Part shown: in pieces, positions 54,042 to 62,783 of the stretch
Layout: each line of letters starts with the position of its first letter
Position numbering within the stretch: position 1 is the stretch's first letter
Assembly: GCF_017811155.1 (NCBI RefSeq)
Contig: NZ_JACVCV010000001.1
Span: 1 to 64,000 of the forward strand
DNA from: Lunatimonas salinarum
Lineage (GTDB): Bacteria; Bacteroidota; Bacteroidia; Cytophagales; Cyclobacteriaceae
Reading direction: 5' to 3'
Length of the DNA stretch: 64,000 nucleotides
Made by a program: the position numbers and the translations under genes
Notes under the pieces: model-generated
Seen by the model: only the letters and a program-made list of their open reading frames with translations
Databases searched by the model: none
Told to the model about the DNA's origin: nothing

Positions 54042-54701
54042 TTAAGCGACGAGGATCTTTCCATCCTTCATGGTCAACATCCGGTCTGACATTTGAGCCA
54101 GACTTTGGTTATGTGTCACAATGACAAAGGATTGGCCAAACTCATCCCGGAGTTTAAAAAAAAGTTCATGTAGCGATTGCGAAGAGTGCGTATCGAGGTT
54201 TCCACTCGGTTCATCTGCAAAGATGACCGTGGGGTTGTTTATCAGGGCACGTGCCACGGCTACACGCTGTTGTTCACCTCCGGAGAGTTCCGAAGGCTTG
54301 TGGTGCAATCTTGGACCTATTCCAAGCAAATCCGCCAATTCGGATGCGCGAGCCTTAAGCGGACTTTCTTTACCTCCTGCGATCAATCCCGGTATGATGA
54401 TGTTTTCTTCCGCTGTGAATTCCGGAAGCAAATTATGAAACTGAAAGATGAAACCAATCTTTGCGTTTCTAAACCCGGCAAGCTTGTCCCCTTTCAAGCC
54501 GGACAGATCTACTTCATCTAGAATGAGTGATCCTTGGTCCGCCTCATCTAAGGTGCCTAAAATATGAAGCAGGGTGCTCTTTCCTGCACCAGAGGCCCCG
54601 ACAATCGATACGATTTCTCCTTTCTTTATCTCCACATCCACCCCTTTCAATACGTGAAGATCTCCGTAATATTTATGTATGTCTTTCGCAATTACTAACA
54701 T
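54042..54701 (-). CDS. lolD: LolD-like ABC transporter ATP-binding protein
   Basis: This 219-residue ATPase belongs to the LolD/MacB group. Walker A is GASGAGKST near residue 37, the signature is [15 protein letters not shown] near 137, and Walker B is [13 protein letters not shown] near 157 with the extra N in EPSGNLDT typical of this group. It would power release of lipoproteins from the inner membrane, or extrusion by a MacB-type partner. No permease (LolC/E or MacB) gene lies next to it. The frame is open upstream to 54737, but ATG 54701 gives the family start [13 protein letters not shown]. Confidence 0.85.
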   Translation of the reverse strand: MLVIAKDIHKYYGDLHVLKGVDVEIKKGEIVSIVGASGAGKSTLLHILGTLDEADQGSLILDEVDLSGLKGDKLAGFRNAKIGFIFQFHNLLPEFTAEENIIIPGLIAGGKESPLKARASELADLLGIGPRLHHKPSELSGGEQQRVAVARALINNPTVIFADEPSGNLDTHSSQSLHELFFKLRDEFGQSFVIVTHNQSLAQMSDRMLTMKDGKILVA

Positions 54702-54737
54702 GTCGGAAATTAACTTGATTTTAAAATGCCGTCTCAC

Positions 54738-55068
54738 AGCGGTTTGAACTTAGCGTTTAAAAGTAACAGTTTTTCGTCTAAATTCTCAATTCATGCAATC
54801 AAATCGGTTTTTTTAATGATATTGGCTTGATTGATAAATAGATAAGGAAATGACTGTGAAACCAAGCCGTCTGAATTATCCAACAAATCACAAAAACAGG
54901 AAAGGAAACCTTGAATTATCGAAGTTTAGCCATTAACTTCGGGCAAAATTTTATTGGAATTAAAGCAATTCGGATTTAGTCGGGTTCAATGAAGGTCGGG
55001 CTGTTTTAAGGGCTTCCATCCCGAAATTATGAGAAGAATAGTAACCACTTAGATACAATTATAACGAG
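54738..55068. promoter_or_regulatory. divergent intergenic region upstream of lolD and sucC
   Basis: This stretch of about 330 bases lies between the divergent lolD-like gene and sucC and must hold both promoters. It is AT-rich in its left half. I found no unambiguous TTTG/TAnnTTTG pair and no strong dyad. Confidence 0.4.
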
Positions 55069-56286
55069 ATGAACATACACGAATATCAGGCGAAGGAAGT
55101 TCTCAAATCATACGGTGTTAAAATTCAAGAGGGCATTGTGGCCTCCAGTGCCGAAGAGGCAGTAGCAGCAGCAAAGAAGCTAAATGCGGAAACCGGTACT
55201 TCTTGGTATGTTCTGAAAGCGCAGATTCATGCAGGTGGACGAGGCAAAGGAACTATCAAAGAAACCGGATCAAGGGGTGTGGTATTAGCCAAATCGCTGG
55301 ATCAGGTTCCAGAAATTGCCAAAAACATCCTGGGAGGAACCTTAGTGACGATCCAAACCGGTGAAGAAGGTAAAAAAGTGAAGAAAATTCTCGTGGCGCA
55401 AGATGTATATTATCCTGGTGAATCAGATCCCAAGGAATATTACCTCTCCATATTGCTTGACCGTGCGACGGGAAGTAATGTAATCATGGCATCCGTAGAG
55501 GGTGGGATGGATATAGAAGAGGTTGCTGAGCATTCCCCTGAAAAAATAATCAAAGAGTGGATAGACCCTCAAATAGGTATCCAAGGATATCAGGCTCGAA
55601 AGGTAGCCTTTAAGTTAGGTCTCGAAGGCAATGCTTTCAAGGAGATGGTGAAATTTATCCTATCCCTTTACAAAGCCTACGAAAACACAGATGCCTCCCA
55701 AGTAGAAATCAATCCGGTTCTAAAGACGTCTGATAACCAGATTTTGGCCGTAGATGCCAAAGTCAACTTAGATGACAATGCCCTTTACAGGAATAAAAAT
55801 CTCGCAGCAATGAGGGATTTGGACGAAGAAGACCCGCTAGAAGTAGAAGCTGGTGAATCAGGATTGAACTACGTAAAGCTGGACGGTAATGTCGGTTGTA
55901 TGGTCAATGGTGCAGGATTGGCCATGGCGACAATGGATATGATCAAACTTTCGGGCGGTGAGCCTGCTAACTTCCTGGATGTAGGTGGTGGAGCGAATGC
56001 ACAGACCGTTGAAGCGGGATTCCGCATCATCTTGAAAGATCCCAAGGTTAAGGCTATTTTGATAAACGTATTTGGCGGCATCGTTCGCTGCGACCGAATT
56101 GCAAGCGGGGTGGTTGAAGCCTATAAGTCGATCGGAGATATTCGGGTTCCCATCATCGTGAGGCTTCAGGGAACAAACGCCGAAGCGGGTGCCAAAATCA
56201 TCGACGAATCTGGCTTAAAGGTGACCTCTGCAATCACGCTGAAAGAAGCTGCGGAAAAAGTGCAACAGGTATTACAAAATGTTTAA
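55069..56286 (+). CDS. sucC: ADP-forming succinate-CoA ligase subunit beta
   Basis: This 405-residue protein is the ATP-grasp beta subunit of succinyl-CoA synthetase, which makes ATP or GTP from succinyl-CoA in the TCA cycle. It opens with [17 protein letters not shown], has the HAGGRGKGT loop near residue 55 for nucleotide, the EINPV magnesium site near 221 and the C-terminal [14 protein letters not shown] and [10 protein letters not shown] segments for CoA-ligase contact. The sucD partner is not next to it; the tRNA-Arg gene follows after 48 bases. Stand-alone sucC is common in Bacteroidota. Confidence 0.96.
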   Translation: MNIHEYQAKEVLKSYGVKIQEGIVASSAEEAVAAAKKLNAETGTSWYVLKAQIHAGGRGKGTIKETGSRGVVLAKSLDQVPEIAKNILGGTLVTIQTGEEGKKVKKILVAQDVYYPGESDPKEYYLSILLDRATGSNVIMASVEGGMDIEEVAEHSPEKIIKEWIDPQIGIQGYQARKVAFKLGLEGNAFKEMVKFILSLYKAYENTDASQVEINPVLKTSDNQILAVDAKVNLDDNALYRNKNLAAMRDLDEEDPLEVEAGESGLNYVKLDGNVGCMVNGAGLAMATMDMIKLSGGEPANFLDVGGGANAQTVEAGFRIILKDPKVKAILINVFGGIVRCDRIASGVVEAYKSIGDIRVPIIVRLQGTNAEAGAKIIDESGLKVTSAITLKEAAEKVQQVLQNV

Positions 56287-56294
56287 CACACAGT

Positions 56295-56324
56295 TTTGAA
56301 AGCGCAAAGAAAACACTATCTTTG
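56295..56324 (+). promoter_or_regulatory. promoter of tRNA-Arg
   Basis: TTTG at 56295-56298 and TATCTTTG at 56317-56324 are separated by 18 bases, close to the Bacteroidota -33/-7 arrangement, and end 10 bases before the tRNA. The -7 box lies in the right arm of a perfect inverted repeat (56301-56310 with 56319-56328). Confidence 0.65.
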
Positions 56325-56334
56325 CGCTCGAATT

Positions 56335-56408
56335 GCACCCGTAGTTCAACTGGATAGAATATCGGATTTCGGCTCCGAGGGTTGAGGGTTCGAATCCTTC
56401 CGGGTGTA
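56335..56408 (+). tRNA. tRNA-Arg (anticodon TCG)
   Basis: A 74-base cloverleaf is complete. The acceptor stem GCACCCG pairs with CGGGTGT (one G-T), the D-stem is GTTC/GAAT, the anticodon stem is TCGGA/TCCGA around the loop TTTCGGC, the variable loop has 5 bases and the T-arm is GAGGG-TTCGAAT-CCTTC. Bases 34-36 are TCG, reading CGA and possibly other CGN arginine codons. The CCA end is not encoded, as usual in Bacteroidota. Confidence 0.95.
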
Positions 56409-56415
56409 CATTTAT

Positions 56416-56454
56416 AAAAAGGCACACAAAGCGAAAGCAGGTGTGCTTTTTTTA
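56416..56454 (+). terminator. intrinsic terminator of tRNA-Arg
   Basis: GCACAC (56422-56427) pairs with GTGTGC (56441-56446), preceded by an A-run and followed directly by TTTTTTT. It lies 13 bases after the tRNA. Confidence 0.8.
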
Positions 56455-56474
56455 TTTTCCGACTCCTTTGGTTA

Positions 56475-57092
56475 CTATCTTTTTAAAATCTTCATTCCGA
56501 TATCTCTTCCGTGGCCCTGTACCATCGCCAAATTGATCCAAAACCAGGCCAACTGCTCTAACAAGGCAAACCGATCGTTGCCTCCAATATCGTAACACTC
56601 GGCAAAACCCGCATGTTCCGATAACTGCCGGGCAACGAGCTTTCCCTCTAGGCTATCCCCCGCCATGAACATATCCAAAGCCAGCGATCCATACGATGGG
56701 TTGCTCATATTATTGTAGCCGGTGGTATTAAAGCACTTTACCACATCGCGCGTCTGAGTATTGGCCAAGATCGCCTCTGATACGGTATCAAATCCGATCG
56801 GCCCCCTTCCCAGAATAATATTGCCTGCATCCAAAATGATCTTGCCTGTGGTATCTCCTAGCGATTGTGCGATTTCCACTGCATTGGTAGCGGGTGTCGC
56901 CATCAATATCACTTCGCTCTTCGCTACAGCATCCGCAATGGAATAAACAGTGGTGTTAGGATTGCTGAGCAGTTCCGTACCTTTAAAACGCTCCATATCC
57001 CTTACTCCCAAATTGATTTCATGCCCCTTATGAGCCCAAGCGGTGGCCAACGCTCCTCCTACGTTGCCCGTACCAATGATCGCGATCTTCAT
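56475..57092 (-). CDS. NADPH-dependent F420 reductase-like oxidoreductase
   Basis: This 205-residue protein has an N-terminal Rossmann fold (IAIIGTGNVGGALATAWA) and a SEVILMATPATNAVE strand as in the NADP oxidoreductase / F420-dependent family, including archaeal Fno. The middle has VVKCFNTTGYNNM and the end a helical dimer segment. Bacteroidota generally lack coenzyme F420, so the hydride acceptor may be another small molecule or a metal-chelate; the name reflects family only. It stands convergent with the tRNA terminator and 27 bases downstream of the hypothetical gene, so the two may be co-transcribed. Confidence 0.8.
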   Translation of the reverse strand: MKIAIIGTGNVGGALATAWAHKGHEINLGVRDMERFKGTELLSNPNTTVYSIADAVAKSEVILMATPATNAVEIAQSLGDTTGKIILDAGNIILGRGPIGFDTVSEAILANTQTRDVVKCFNTTGYNNMSNPSYGSLALDMFMAGDSLEGKLVARQLSEHAGFAECYDIGGNDRFALLEQLAWFWINLAMVQGHGRDIGMKILKR

Positions 57093-57119
57093 GGTGTATT
57101 CGTTAATTTACATGTTACA

Positions 57120-57647
57120 TTACTTTTTAGGGTATTGCTTGGCAAAATCGGCTAAGCCCCGCTGTATTCTTTCTTCCATCTCATCGGACAATTTAACCAC
57201 ACCACCTCCTACCGCATATCTTCCAGAGGACAAATCATTGATCCATCCTAAAACAGCCCATCCTGCGGTCAAAAGGCCTGCGAGGTACGCAAAGTCTTCT
57301 TCAACCACTTCGCGCTGCGCTTTGCCTCCAAAATCGCTGTAGGTAAGTGTCGTAATAGGAGCCATACGTACCTTGTATCGTATGGGTTCAAATTCCATTG
57401 TATCCAAAAAAACCTCCAGTTCCCGCATCACATCGGCTTGGTTTGCTCCTTGCGTATATGTCTGCCATTGACCACTGGCATAGGTATCCCGGATTTTGTT
57501 CCGCTGCTGAAAGTTTGCTGAGTAGGTTATTGCCACTCCGGCATAGCCAAGCTCTAACACTTCCTTCACTTTAGCCAAGATTGTCCGGGCCTGATCCTTT
57601 GACGGAATGACTCCGGCACTGTTTCTAAACGGTAATACGAAATTCAT
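57120..57647 (-). CDS. hypothetical protein
   Basis: This protein of about 175 residues (start ATG 57647; a further ATG at 57662 adds five residues) has no signal peptide or membrane helix. It has an alpha/beta pattern with MNFVLPFRNSAGVIPSKDQART, GYAGVAITYSANFQQRNKIRD and a C-terminal helix rich in E and R. I recognise no family. Its stop lies 27 bases before the F420-reductase-like gene, so they probably share a transcript. Confidence 0.55.
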   Translation of the reverse strand: MNFVLPFRNSAGVIPSKDQARTILAKVKEVLELGYAGVAITYSANFQQRNKIRDTYASGQWQTYTQGANQADVMRELEVFLDTMEFEPIRYKVRMAPITTLTYSDFGGKAQREVVEEDFAYLAGLLTAGWAVLGWINDLSSGRYAVGGGVVKLSDEMEERIQRGLADFAKQYPKK

Positions 57648-58105
57648 AAAGCATCCATGCATAGGTCCTAGTGGTTCTTCTAATGAGGCATTTCAGCACA
57701 ATACGTTCTCCCCTGTTTTTGCTTTAAATTCATTGATCACAGTAAGATAGCAATAATCCTTGGTTTAATGGACGGGATGGTAAAATTATGTTGCGTGCTT
57801 TCCTGACGCTGATAATACGCACTAAGAGGCTTAACGTTTATCCTGCTGTTTGGCTTTCATAAATTTCGTACATCCTAAAAAATTAATCCTAATAAATTAG
57901 GTTTTACTAATTATTTAATAGTATATTTATCGACCGATAGAAAGATTTAGTTCCCAAAAAAGTTGCATCCTAAAAACTAAGTGATTAAGTTGTAGAAAAA
58001 AAGATTATAACACATGAAATCGAGCACGACGCAAGCGACACACGGAGGGACGATTGTAATTCGTGCGAGATTCCATCTGACCGCTAAAGAACAAATTATA
58101 AACAG
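57648..58105 (+). promoter_or_regulatory. divergent leader with dyads upstream of blaI
   Basis: This 458-base region separates the divergent hypothetical gene and blaI. At 57888-57901 lies CCTAAT-AA-ATTAGG, and at 57905-57923 TACTA and TAGTA flank 9 AT bases. Two adjacent AT-rich dyads are the kind of site BlaI/MecI dimers bind, and the second overlaps a TATATTTA box. They lie about 180 bases ahead of blaI, so a long leader would follow. Confidence 0.4.
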
Positions 58106-58468
58106 ATGAAAGCATTAACCAAAGCAGAAGAACAGATCATGCAGATCCTTTGGGATCTTAAGGAGGCATACGTAAAGGATGTATTGGAGCGCATGGATGA
58201 CCCCAAGCCTGCCTATAATACCGTATCCACCTTTATACGAATACTGGAGACTAAGGGCTTCGTAAAGCACCGACCCATCGGCAAGTCGCACCAGTATTAT
58301 CCCATTGTGACCAAGGATGAATATCGAAGCTTTTCGATACGTCGATTGCTGTCGGGGTATTTTGGAGGATCCTTTACCAAGATGGCAAGCTTTTTTGCAA
58401 AGGAGGAAAATTTGGATGTAAATGAAATAGAGCGCATCATGGAGGAAGTGAAAAAGGACGTCAAATGA
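58106..58468 (+). CDS. BlaI/MecI/CopY-family transcriptional repressor
   Basis: This 120-residue winged-helix repressor has the family's start LTKAEEQIMQILWDLKEAYVKDVLERM and the recognition helix PAYNTVSTFIRILETKGFV, with KHRPIGKSHQYYPIV as the wing. The C-terminal half is the dimer region, where BlaR1-type proteases cleave. It is followed 4 bases later by its partner protease/sensor gene. It probably represses this pair and perhaps envelope genes. No beta-lactamase is in the window. Confidence 0.92.
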   Translation: MKALTKAEEQIMQILWDLKEAYVKDVLERMDDPKPAYNTVSTFIRILETKGFVKHRPIGKSHQYYPIVTKDEYRSFSIRRLLSGYFGGSFTKMASFFAKEENLDVNEIERIMEEVKKDVK

Positions 58469-58472
58469 CAGG

Positions 58473-61289
58473 ATGATGGCGGAATTTATCAATTACTTCT
58501 GGCAAAGCTTTTTTTGTTTATGCTTCTTTTTTGGAGTGTATTGGGTGTTTTTACGAAATGAGAAGACCTTTCGGTTTAATCGATTCTATTTGTTATTAAC
58601 TCCTGCACTCGCGCTGCTATTCCCCTTGGTGGAGATTCCGGTAAGTTTTGATAAACCCAGCATATCCCTAGAAAACACCCTCCTAATCAAGTCTCTGCGG
58701 GAACAGACAGACATCGAGACCATTGGCACATTTGGACTTCCAGAGGTGACCGTGACCGACACCAAACTCCCCCTTCTGTGGGAAATAAGAGATTATCTCC
58801 TCGCGGGTTACCTGACGATCGTTGTTTTTCTAGGATTTAAGCTATTTTGGCAGTACCTCCTACTGAGACAGCTCGAAATGAAGGGATGGTATCAGACAAA
58901 ATACAAGCTTAAAGGTGCTTATTTTATGATACCCACCTTCGGGCTTGCCCCCGTGTTTTCTTACTTCAACAAGCTTTTCTGGGACGACACTCAGCAGCTG
59001 ACCCCTCAGGAGGAATCACAGATCATTGCCCATGAACTGGAGCATATCCACCAGAAGCATTCGTGGGACGTAATGTATTATCAAGTACTAAGCATACTAT
59101 TTTGGTTTAACCCGGTCATCCACCTGATGCGGTTGGCATTGGTAGACCTGCACGAGTATTTAGCAGATGAAAAAGTTATGGGAAAAGTGGGCGACAAGTC
59201 TAGTTACCCCAAACTGATCGCCAAAATGGCTTTTAAGGGACTGGATCTTCCTATCGGTAATTACTTTATCCGATCTACTACCTTAAAACGAATTATCATG
59301 ATGAAAAAGTCCGCTAAAATTAATTGGTTTAAGTTACTGATGGTTATACCATTGACTGCCATGCTGTTTGGGCTGGTCAGTATGAAAACAGAGAAAGGTT
59401 TGGTGTTCCTCACCAAATACCATACGCTGGCACCCCATGCCATTAAGCAACAGGTGTTGGGCCTGAAGGACTCATTGGACATAGGCATAAGCGTTCGCAC
59501 ATTGAAGCAGCCGGTGCATTACGAAAAAATAAGTACGTTGGAAAATGGCACTTTAAAAGCACAACTTGGAGAACTGGAGTATGTATTTTCCGGCATCGCC
59601 TCTGATGATGAATACCTGAAAGTGCGGGAGTTGATTCAAATTCTACGCGCCAACTCCCAAACGCAAAAAACCTATGAAAACGCCTATCAACGAACCGCGG
59701 TAGAAAAGGAGCCAAAGCCAGAGAATGGATGGAAGGAACTGGATGAATTCATTCGATCCCATGTCAGTGTTCCGGAGCACGTAGAGGAACTGGGATTAAG
59801 CGGTGTAGTAGAATTGGAGTTTTTGGTAAAAGAGGATGGTGAAATCCTCTATCCGGTTATTCGTAGAAGCTTTGGTGCAGGCATTGACGATCAGGTTTTA
59901 CAGGCATTGACCCGATCAGATGCCCCTAAATGGCAAGCTGGCCAAATGGAGGGCAAATCAGTTTCCGTTATCATGAATTTTCCAATCGGATTTAATTACG
60001 CTAAACCAAACCATCAGGCAGCATCCTTTTTCCCTAAACCCAATACACCAATGCGTCTCCCCGTGCATAACGAAATCGCAGACGGAGAAGTTTATGAAGT
60101 AGTGGAATCCATGCCGGTGCCCGCCGGAGGAATGGAGGGCTGGAACAACTATGTAAGCGAGAACCTAAAATATCCAGAACGGGCAATGTTAGGCAATGTG
60201 CAAGGTACTGTCTACGTGGTATTCGTCGTAGACCGAGAGGGAAATGTCACCAATCCAGAAATCTTACGGGGCATCGGTGCTGGATGTGACGAAGAGGCAC
60301 TCCGGCTTGTCCAAAATTCGCCCAGATGGACGCCAGGGATTCAGAGCGGTCAACTTGCTAATGTACAGATTCGGATACCCATCCGTTTTAAACTTCCAGA
60401 AAACCTAGGTATGAATTCATCGTTTGACGATCTGGTAACCCAAAATCAAGACAGGCAACTGGATCGAATAGCTCCTAGCGATGAATTCAACAAACACCTT
60501 CAGAAAAACCTCAAATACCCCGCCGCAGCTAGGCAAACCAACACTACCGGAACTGTATTGACGAGGCTGGTATTTGACAAAAACGGCAAAATCACCGATT
60601 ATGAGGTGGTAAAAGGAGCCTCGGAAGAGTTGAACGAAGAGGCTATTCGGTACCTCAAGAACGCACCAAACTGGGAGGTGAAAGATTCAAGAGATCGCTA
60701 TCAGGCTATATATCCAGTGAAATTCAAATTAGCCGGAGTGGAATCCCTTGATCAACCCTACGAAAAACTTCTCGGTACCGGCGTCGTAGTTGTTGGATAT
60801 GGTGCTGTTTCCAGCCTAAAATCAGGGAAAGTAGCCGAAGGAGAAGTGATGACCATTCGCGTAGTGAACGAAAAAATCGTCAATATAGGTGGGGAGATCC
60901 TAACCATTGACCGTGATTTATCCAACTCAATCGCCTCGTTGCTAAAGCAGTACAATCTGGATCCAATGCAGATTACGGCGCGTTTTGAGGCCGAACCTGA
61001 GGTGAAGATGGGAACCATTCAGGACGTTCAGGCAGCCTTGAGAAAAAATGATATCAACCGTGTTCTCTACACATTTTCGCGTCATCAGGACCGTGAGCCA
61101 ATCAATAAATTACCCAATCCCCCTTCCAATCAACCGCTGTATATTTTGGATGGAAAAATCATAGGTTCTATTGATGTCATAGACCCAGTATCTATCGAAT
61201 CGATCAGCGTCTTAAAGGATGCAAAGGCCATCAACCTATACGGAGATGCGGCTAAAAACGGAGCAATCATCATTACCTCCAAAAAATAG
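58473..61289 (+). CDS. BlaR1/M56 membrane metalloprotease fused to three TonB-C domains and a SusC-plug-like end
   Basis: This 938-residue protein begins with four hydrophobic helices and an M56 peptidase domain, with the zinc motif HELEH at 187-191 and EYLADEKV later. After a linker come three TonB C-terminal-like domains at about 423-508, 557-641 and 672-755, each with the PxxA...G.V.V.F.V...G pattern. Near residue 768 it has VVVVGYG, and at 889-938 a LYILDGK...ISVLKDAxAxxLYGxxAxNGAIIITSKK segment, both hallmarks of the plug of SusC-type receptors. It may sense envelope state or outer-membrane transport and cleave BlaI. The fusion of all these parts in one chain is unusual. Confidence 0.85.
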   Translation: MMAEFINYFWQSFFCLCFFFGVYWVFLRNEKTFRFNRFYLLLTPALALLFPLVEIPVSFDKPSISLENTLLIKSLREQTDIETIGTFGLPEVTVTDTKLPLLWEIRDYLLAGYLTIVVFLGFKLFWQYLLLRQLEMKGWYQTKYKLKGAYFMIPTFGLAPVFSYFNKLFWDDTQQLTPQEESQIIAHELEHIHQKHSWDVMYYQVLSILFWFNPVIHLMRLALVDLHEYLADEKVMGKVGDKSSYPKLIAKMAFKGLDLPIGNYFIRSTTLKRIIMMKKSAKINWFKLLMVIPLTAMLFGLVSMKTEKGLVFLTKYHTLAPHAIKQQVLGLKDSLDIGISVRTLKQPVHYEKISTLENGTLKAQLGELEYVFSGIASDDEYLKVRELIQILRANSQTQKTYENAYQRTAVEKEPKPENGWKELDEFIRSHVSVPEHVEELGLSGVVELEFLVKEDGEILYPVIRRSFGAGIDDQVLQALTRSDAPKWQAGQMEGKSVSVIMNFPIGFNYAKPNHQAASFFPKPNTPMRLPVHNEIADGEVYEVVESMPVPAGGMEGWNNYVSENLKYPERAMLGNVQGTVYVVFVVDREGNVTNPEILRGIGAGCDEEALRLVQNSPRWTPGIQSGQLANVQIRIPIRFKLPENLGMNSSFDDLVTQNQDRQLDRIAPSDEFNKHLQKNLKYPAAARQTNTTGTVLTRLVFDKNGKITDYEVVKGASEELNEEAIRYLKNAPNWEVKDSRDRYQAIYPVKFKLAGVESLDQPYEKLLGTGVVVVGYGAVSSLKSGKVAEGEVMTIRVVNEKIVNIGGEILTIDRDLSNSIASLLKQYNLDPMQITARFEAEPEVKMGTIQDVQAALRKNDINRVLYTFSRHQDREPINKLPNPPSNQPLYILDGKIIGSIDVIDPVSIESISVLKDAKAINLYGDAAKNGAIIITSKK

Positions 61290-61360
61290 CCTTCATTTAT
61301 TCCCTTTGGCATTCCATCAAAACCTGTTAACTTAAGTCCCCTATCGCTTTAAGCAGACAG

Positions 61361-61378
61361 CATAAAACATGTTTTATG
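61361..61378. promoter_or_regulatory. 18-bp perfect palindrome between blaR1 and the esterase gene
   Basis: The sequence CATAAAACATGTTTTATG reads identically on both strands. It lies 90 bases before the esterase ATG and 72 bases after the blaR1 stop. It has no loop, so it is more likely an operator than a terminator. Confidence 0.5.
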
Positions 61379-61468
61379 TAATCAAGCGGGACCCGGCTAC
61401 TTTGAGACTATTTCCGCTTAATTAATGTAAATCCCAGATTATTCACGTATAAATTCAACCATAAGAAG

Positions 61469-62683
61469 ATGAACAATCGATTTTCGCCGTACTTTTTCAG
61501 CATCCTACTCCTTTTGGGAGCAACGCGCCTATCGACAGCCCAGCAGGCTGGCTTTAATTACGATGAATCCAAGGTTCCCTCCTATTCCTTGCCCGATCTA
61601 TTTGTCAGCACAAAGGGACAGGAAATTAATACTATCACTGATTGGAATTTTGTTCGCCGGCCGGAAATCATATCGCTTTTTGAGGATCATGTGTACGGAA
61701 AGCTTCCTCGTGATTTAGATGGGATCACCTTCACGCTTGTAAACGGGGATGAGCAAGCCATGGATGGTCTAGCCATCTTGAAAGAAGTAAATGTTACCGT
61801 TCAACGGAATGGAAAATCCATTACCATGCCGCTCACGGTATTTGTGCCCAAGCATCATCAGGGGGATGCAGCGCCCGTTTTTCTGTTGATTACCCACCGA
61901 GGGCCGGAAAATATCGATCCCACCCGCAAAGAAAAATCCGATTTCTGGCCTGCTGAAATGCTCATTAGCCGGGGATATGCAGTTGCGGCCATTCATGTAC
62001 AGGACGTGTCAGACGACAACAAGGAAACTTTTAAGGAGGATATCCTGACTAAGCTCTATCCCGAGCAATTAACGATGTCTAATGGCATGCGTGGCTTGGG
62101 CGCTTGGGCTTGGGGAGCCATGAGGGCCATGGATTACTTTGAAAGTGACCCCGATATAGATGCCACCCGTGCTGGAGTAGTAGGCCACTCCAGAGGTGGA
62201 AAGGCCGCTCTCTGGACGGGTGCACAGGATACCCGCTGGGCCATTACCATCTCTAATGAGTCAGGTTGTGGTGGTGCCGCCCTTTCGCGACGTCGATTCG
62301 GCGAAACCGTAGCGCGAATAAATACCAATTTCCCCTACTGGTTTACAGACAATTTTAATCGGTATAACGACAACGAAGACGCCCTGCCAGTAGATCAGCA
62401 CATGTTGATTGCGGCGATTGCTCCTAGGGCGGTGTATGTGGCGAGTGCTGAAGAGGATCAATGGGCCGATCCAAAAGGCGAATACTTATCGTTGAAACTT
62501 GGTTCTCGGGCCCACCAAACCATTTATCAAATGGATACCAAGCTTCCCCAGGAACAGCCAAAGGTTGGAGAACCCATTCACATGGGGTCCCTAGGGTATC
62601 ATATGCGCGGGGGAACACACAATCTCACCGCATTGGATTGGTCGTACTTTTTGGATTTTGCGGATAAGCTGTTTCAAAAATAA
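61469..62683 (+). CDS. CE15-like glucuronoyl esterase / alpha/beta hydrolase
   Basis: This 404-residue exported protein (signal cleaved after TAQ, about residue 25) resembles CE15 glucuronoyl methylesterases, which cut ester bonds between lignin and glucuronoxylan. The nucleophile is S241 in GHSRGGK, corresponding to the family's GCSRxGK. An acid residue in SAEEDQW and H384 in GGTHNLTALDW complete the triad. The conserved SNESGCGGAALSRRRFGE segment lines the pocket. It lies between the BlaI/BlaR1 pair and katG, with its own hairpin after the stop. No xylanase genes adjoin it in this window. Confidence 0.85.
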   Translation: MNNRFSPYFFSILLLLGATRLSTAQQAGFNYDESKVPSYSLPDLFVSTKGQEINTITDWNFVRRPEIISLFEDHVYGKLPRDLDGITFTLVNGDEQAMDGLAILKEVNVTVQRNGKSITMPLTVFVPKHHQGDAAPVFLLITHRGPENIDPTRKEKSDFWPAEMLISRGYAVAAIHVQDVSDDNKETFKEDILTKLYPEQLTMSNGMRGLGAWAWGAMRAMDYFESDPDIDATRAGVVGHSRGGKAALWTGAQDTRWAITISNESGCGGAALSRRRFGETVARINTNFPYWFTDNFNRYNDNEDALPVDQHMLIAAIAPRAVYVASAEEDQWADPKGEYLSLKLGSRAHQTIYQMDTKLPQEQPKVGEPIHMGSLGYHMRGGTHNLTALDWSYFLDFADKLFQK

Positions 62684-62690
62684 CAAAGGA

Positions 62691-62711
62691 ATTAGCGGTG
62701 AAACCGCTAAT
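62691..62711 (+). terminator. tight hairpin after the esterase gene
   Basis: ATTAGCGGT pairs with ACCGCTAAT around a GAA loop, a perfect 9-base stem starting 7 bases after the stop codon. It has no T-run and may be an mRNA 3' stabiliser. Confidence 0.6.
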
Positions 62712-62720
62712 GGAACGAAA

Positions 62721-62757
62721 AAAAGGGTGGCTTTTTGTGGCCACCCTTTTTCATTTA
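62721..62757. terminator. bidirectional terminator between esterase gene and katG
   Basis: An 11-base stem (AAAAGGGTGGC at 62721-62731 with GCCACCCTTTT at 62740-62750) with an 8-base loop is flanked by A- and T-runs on both sides. It can end transcripts from both convergent genes. Confidence 0.85.
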
Positions 62758-62783
62758 TCTAGCGAATTAGTTGCTAATCGGGA

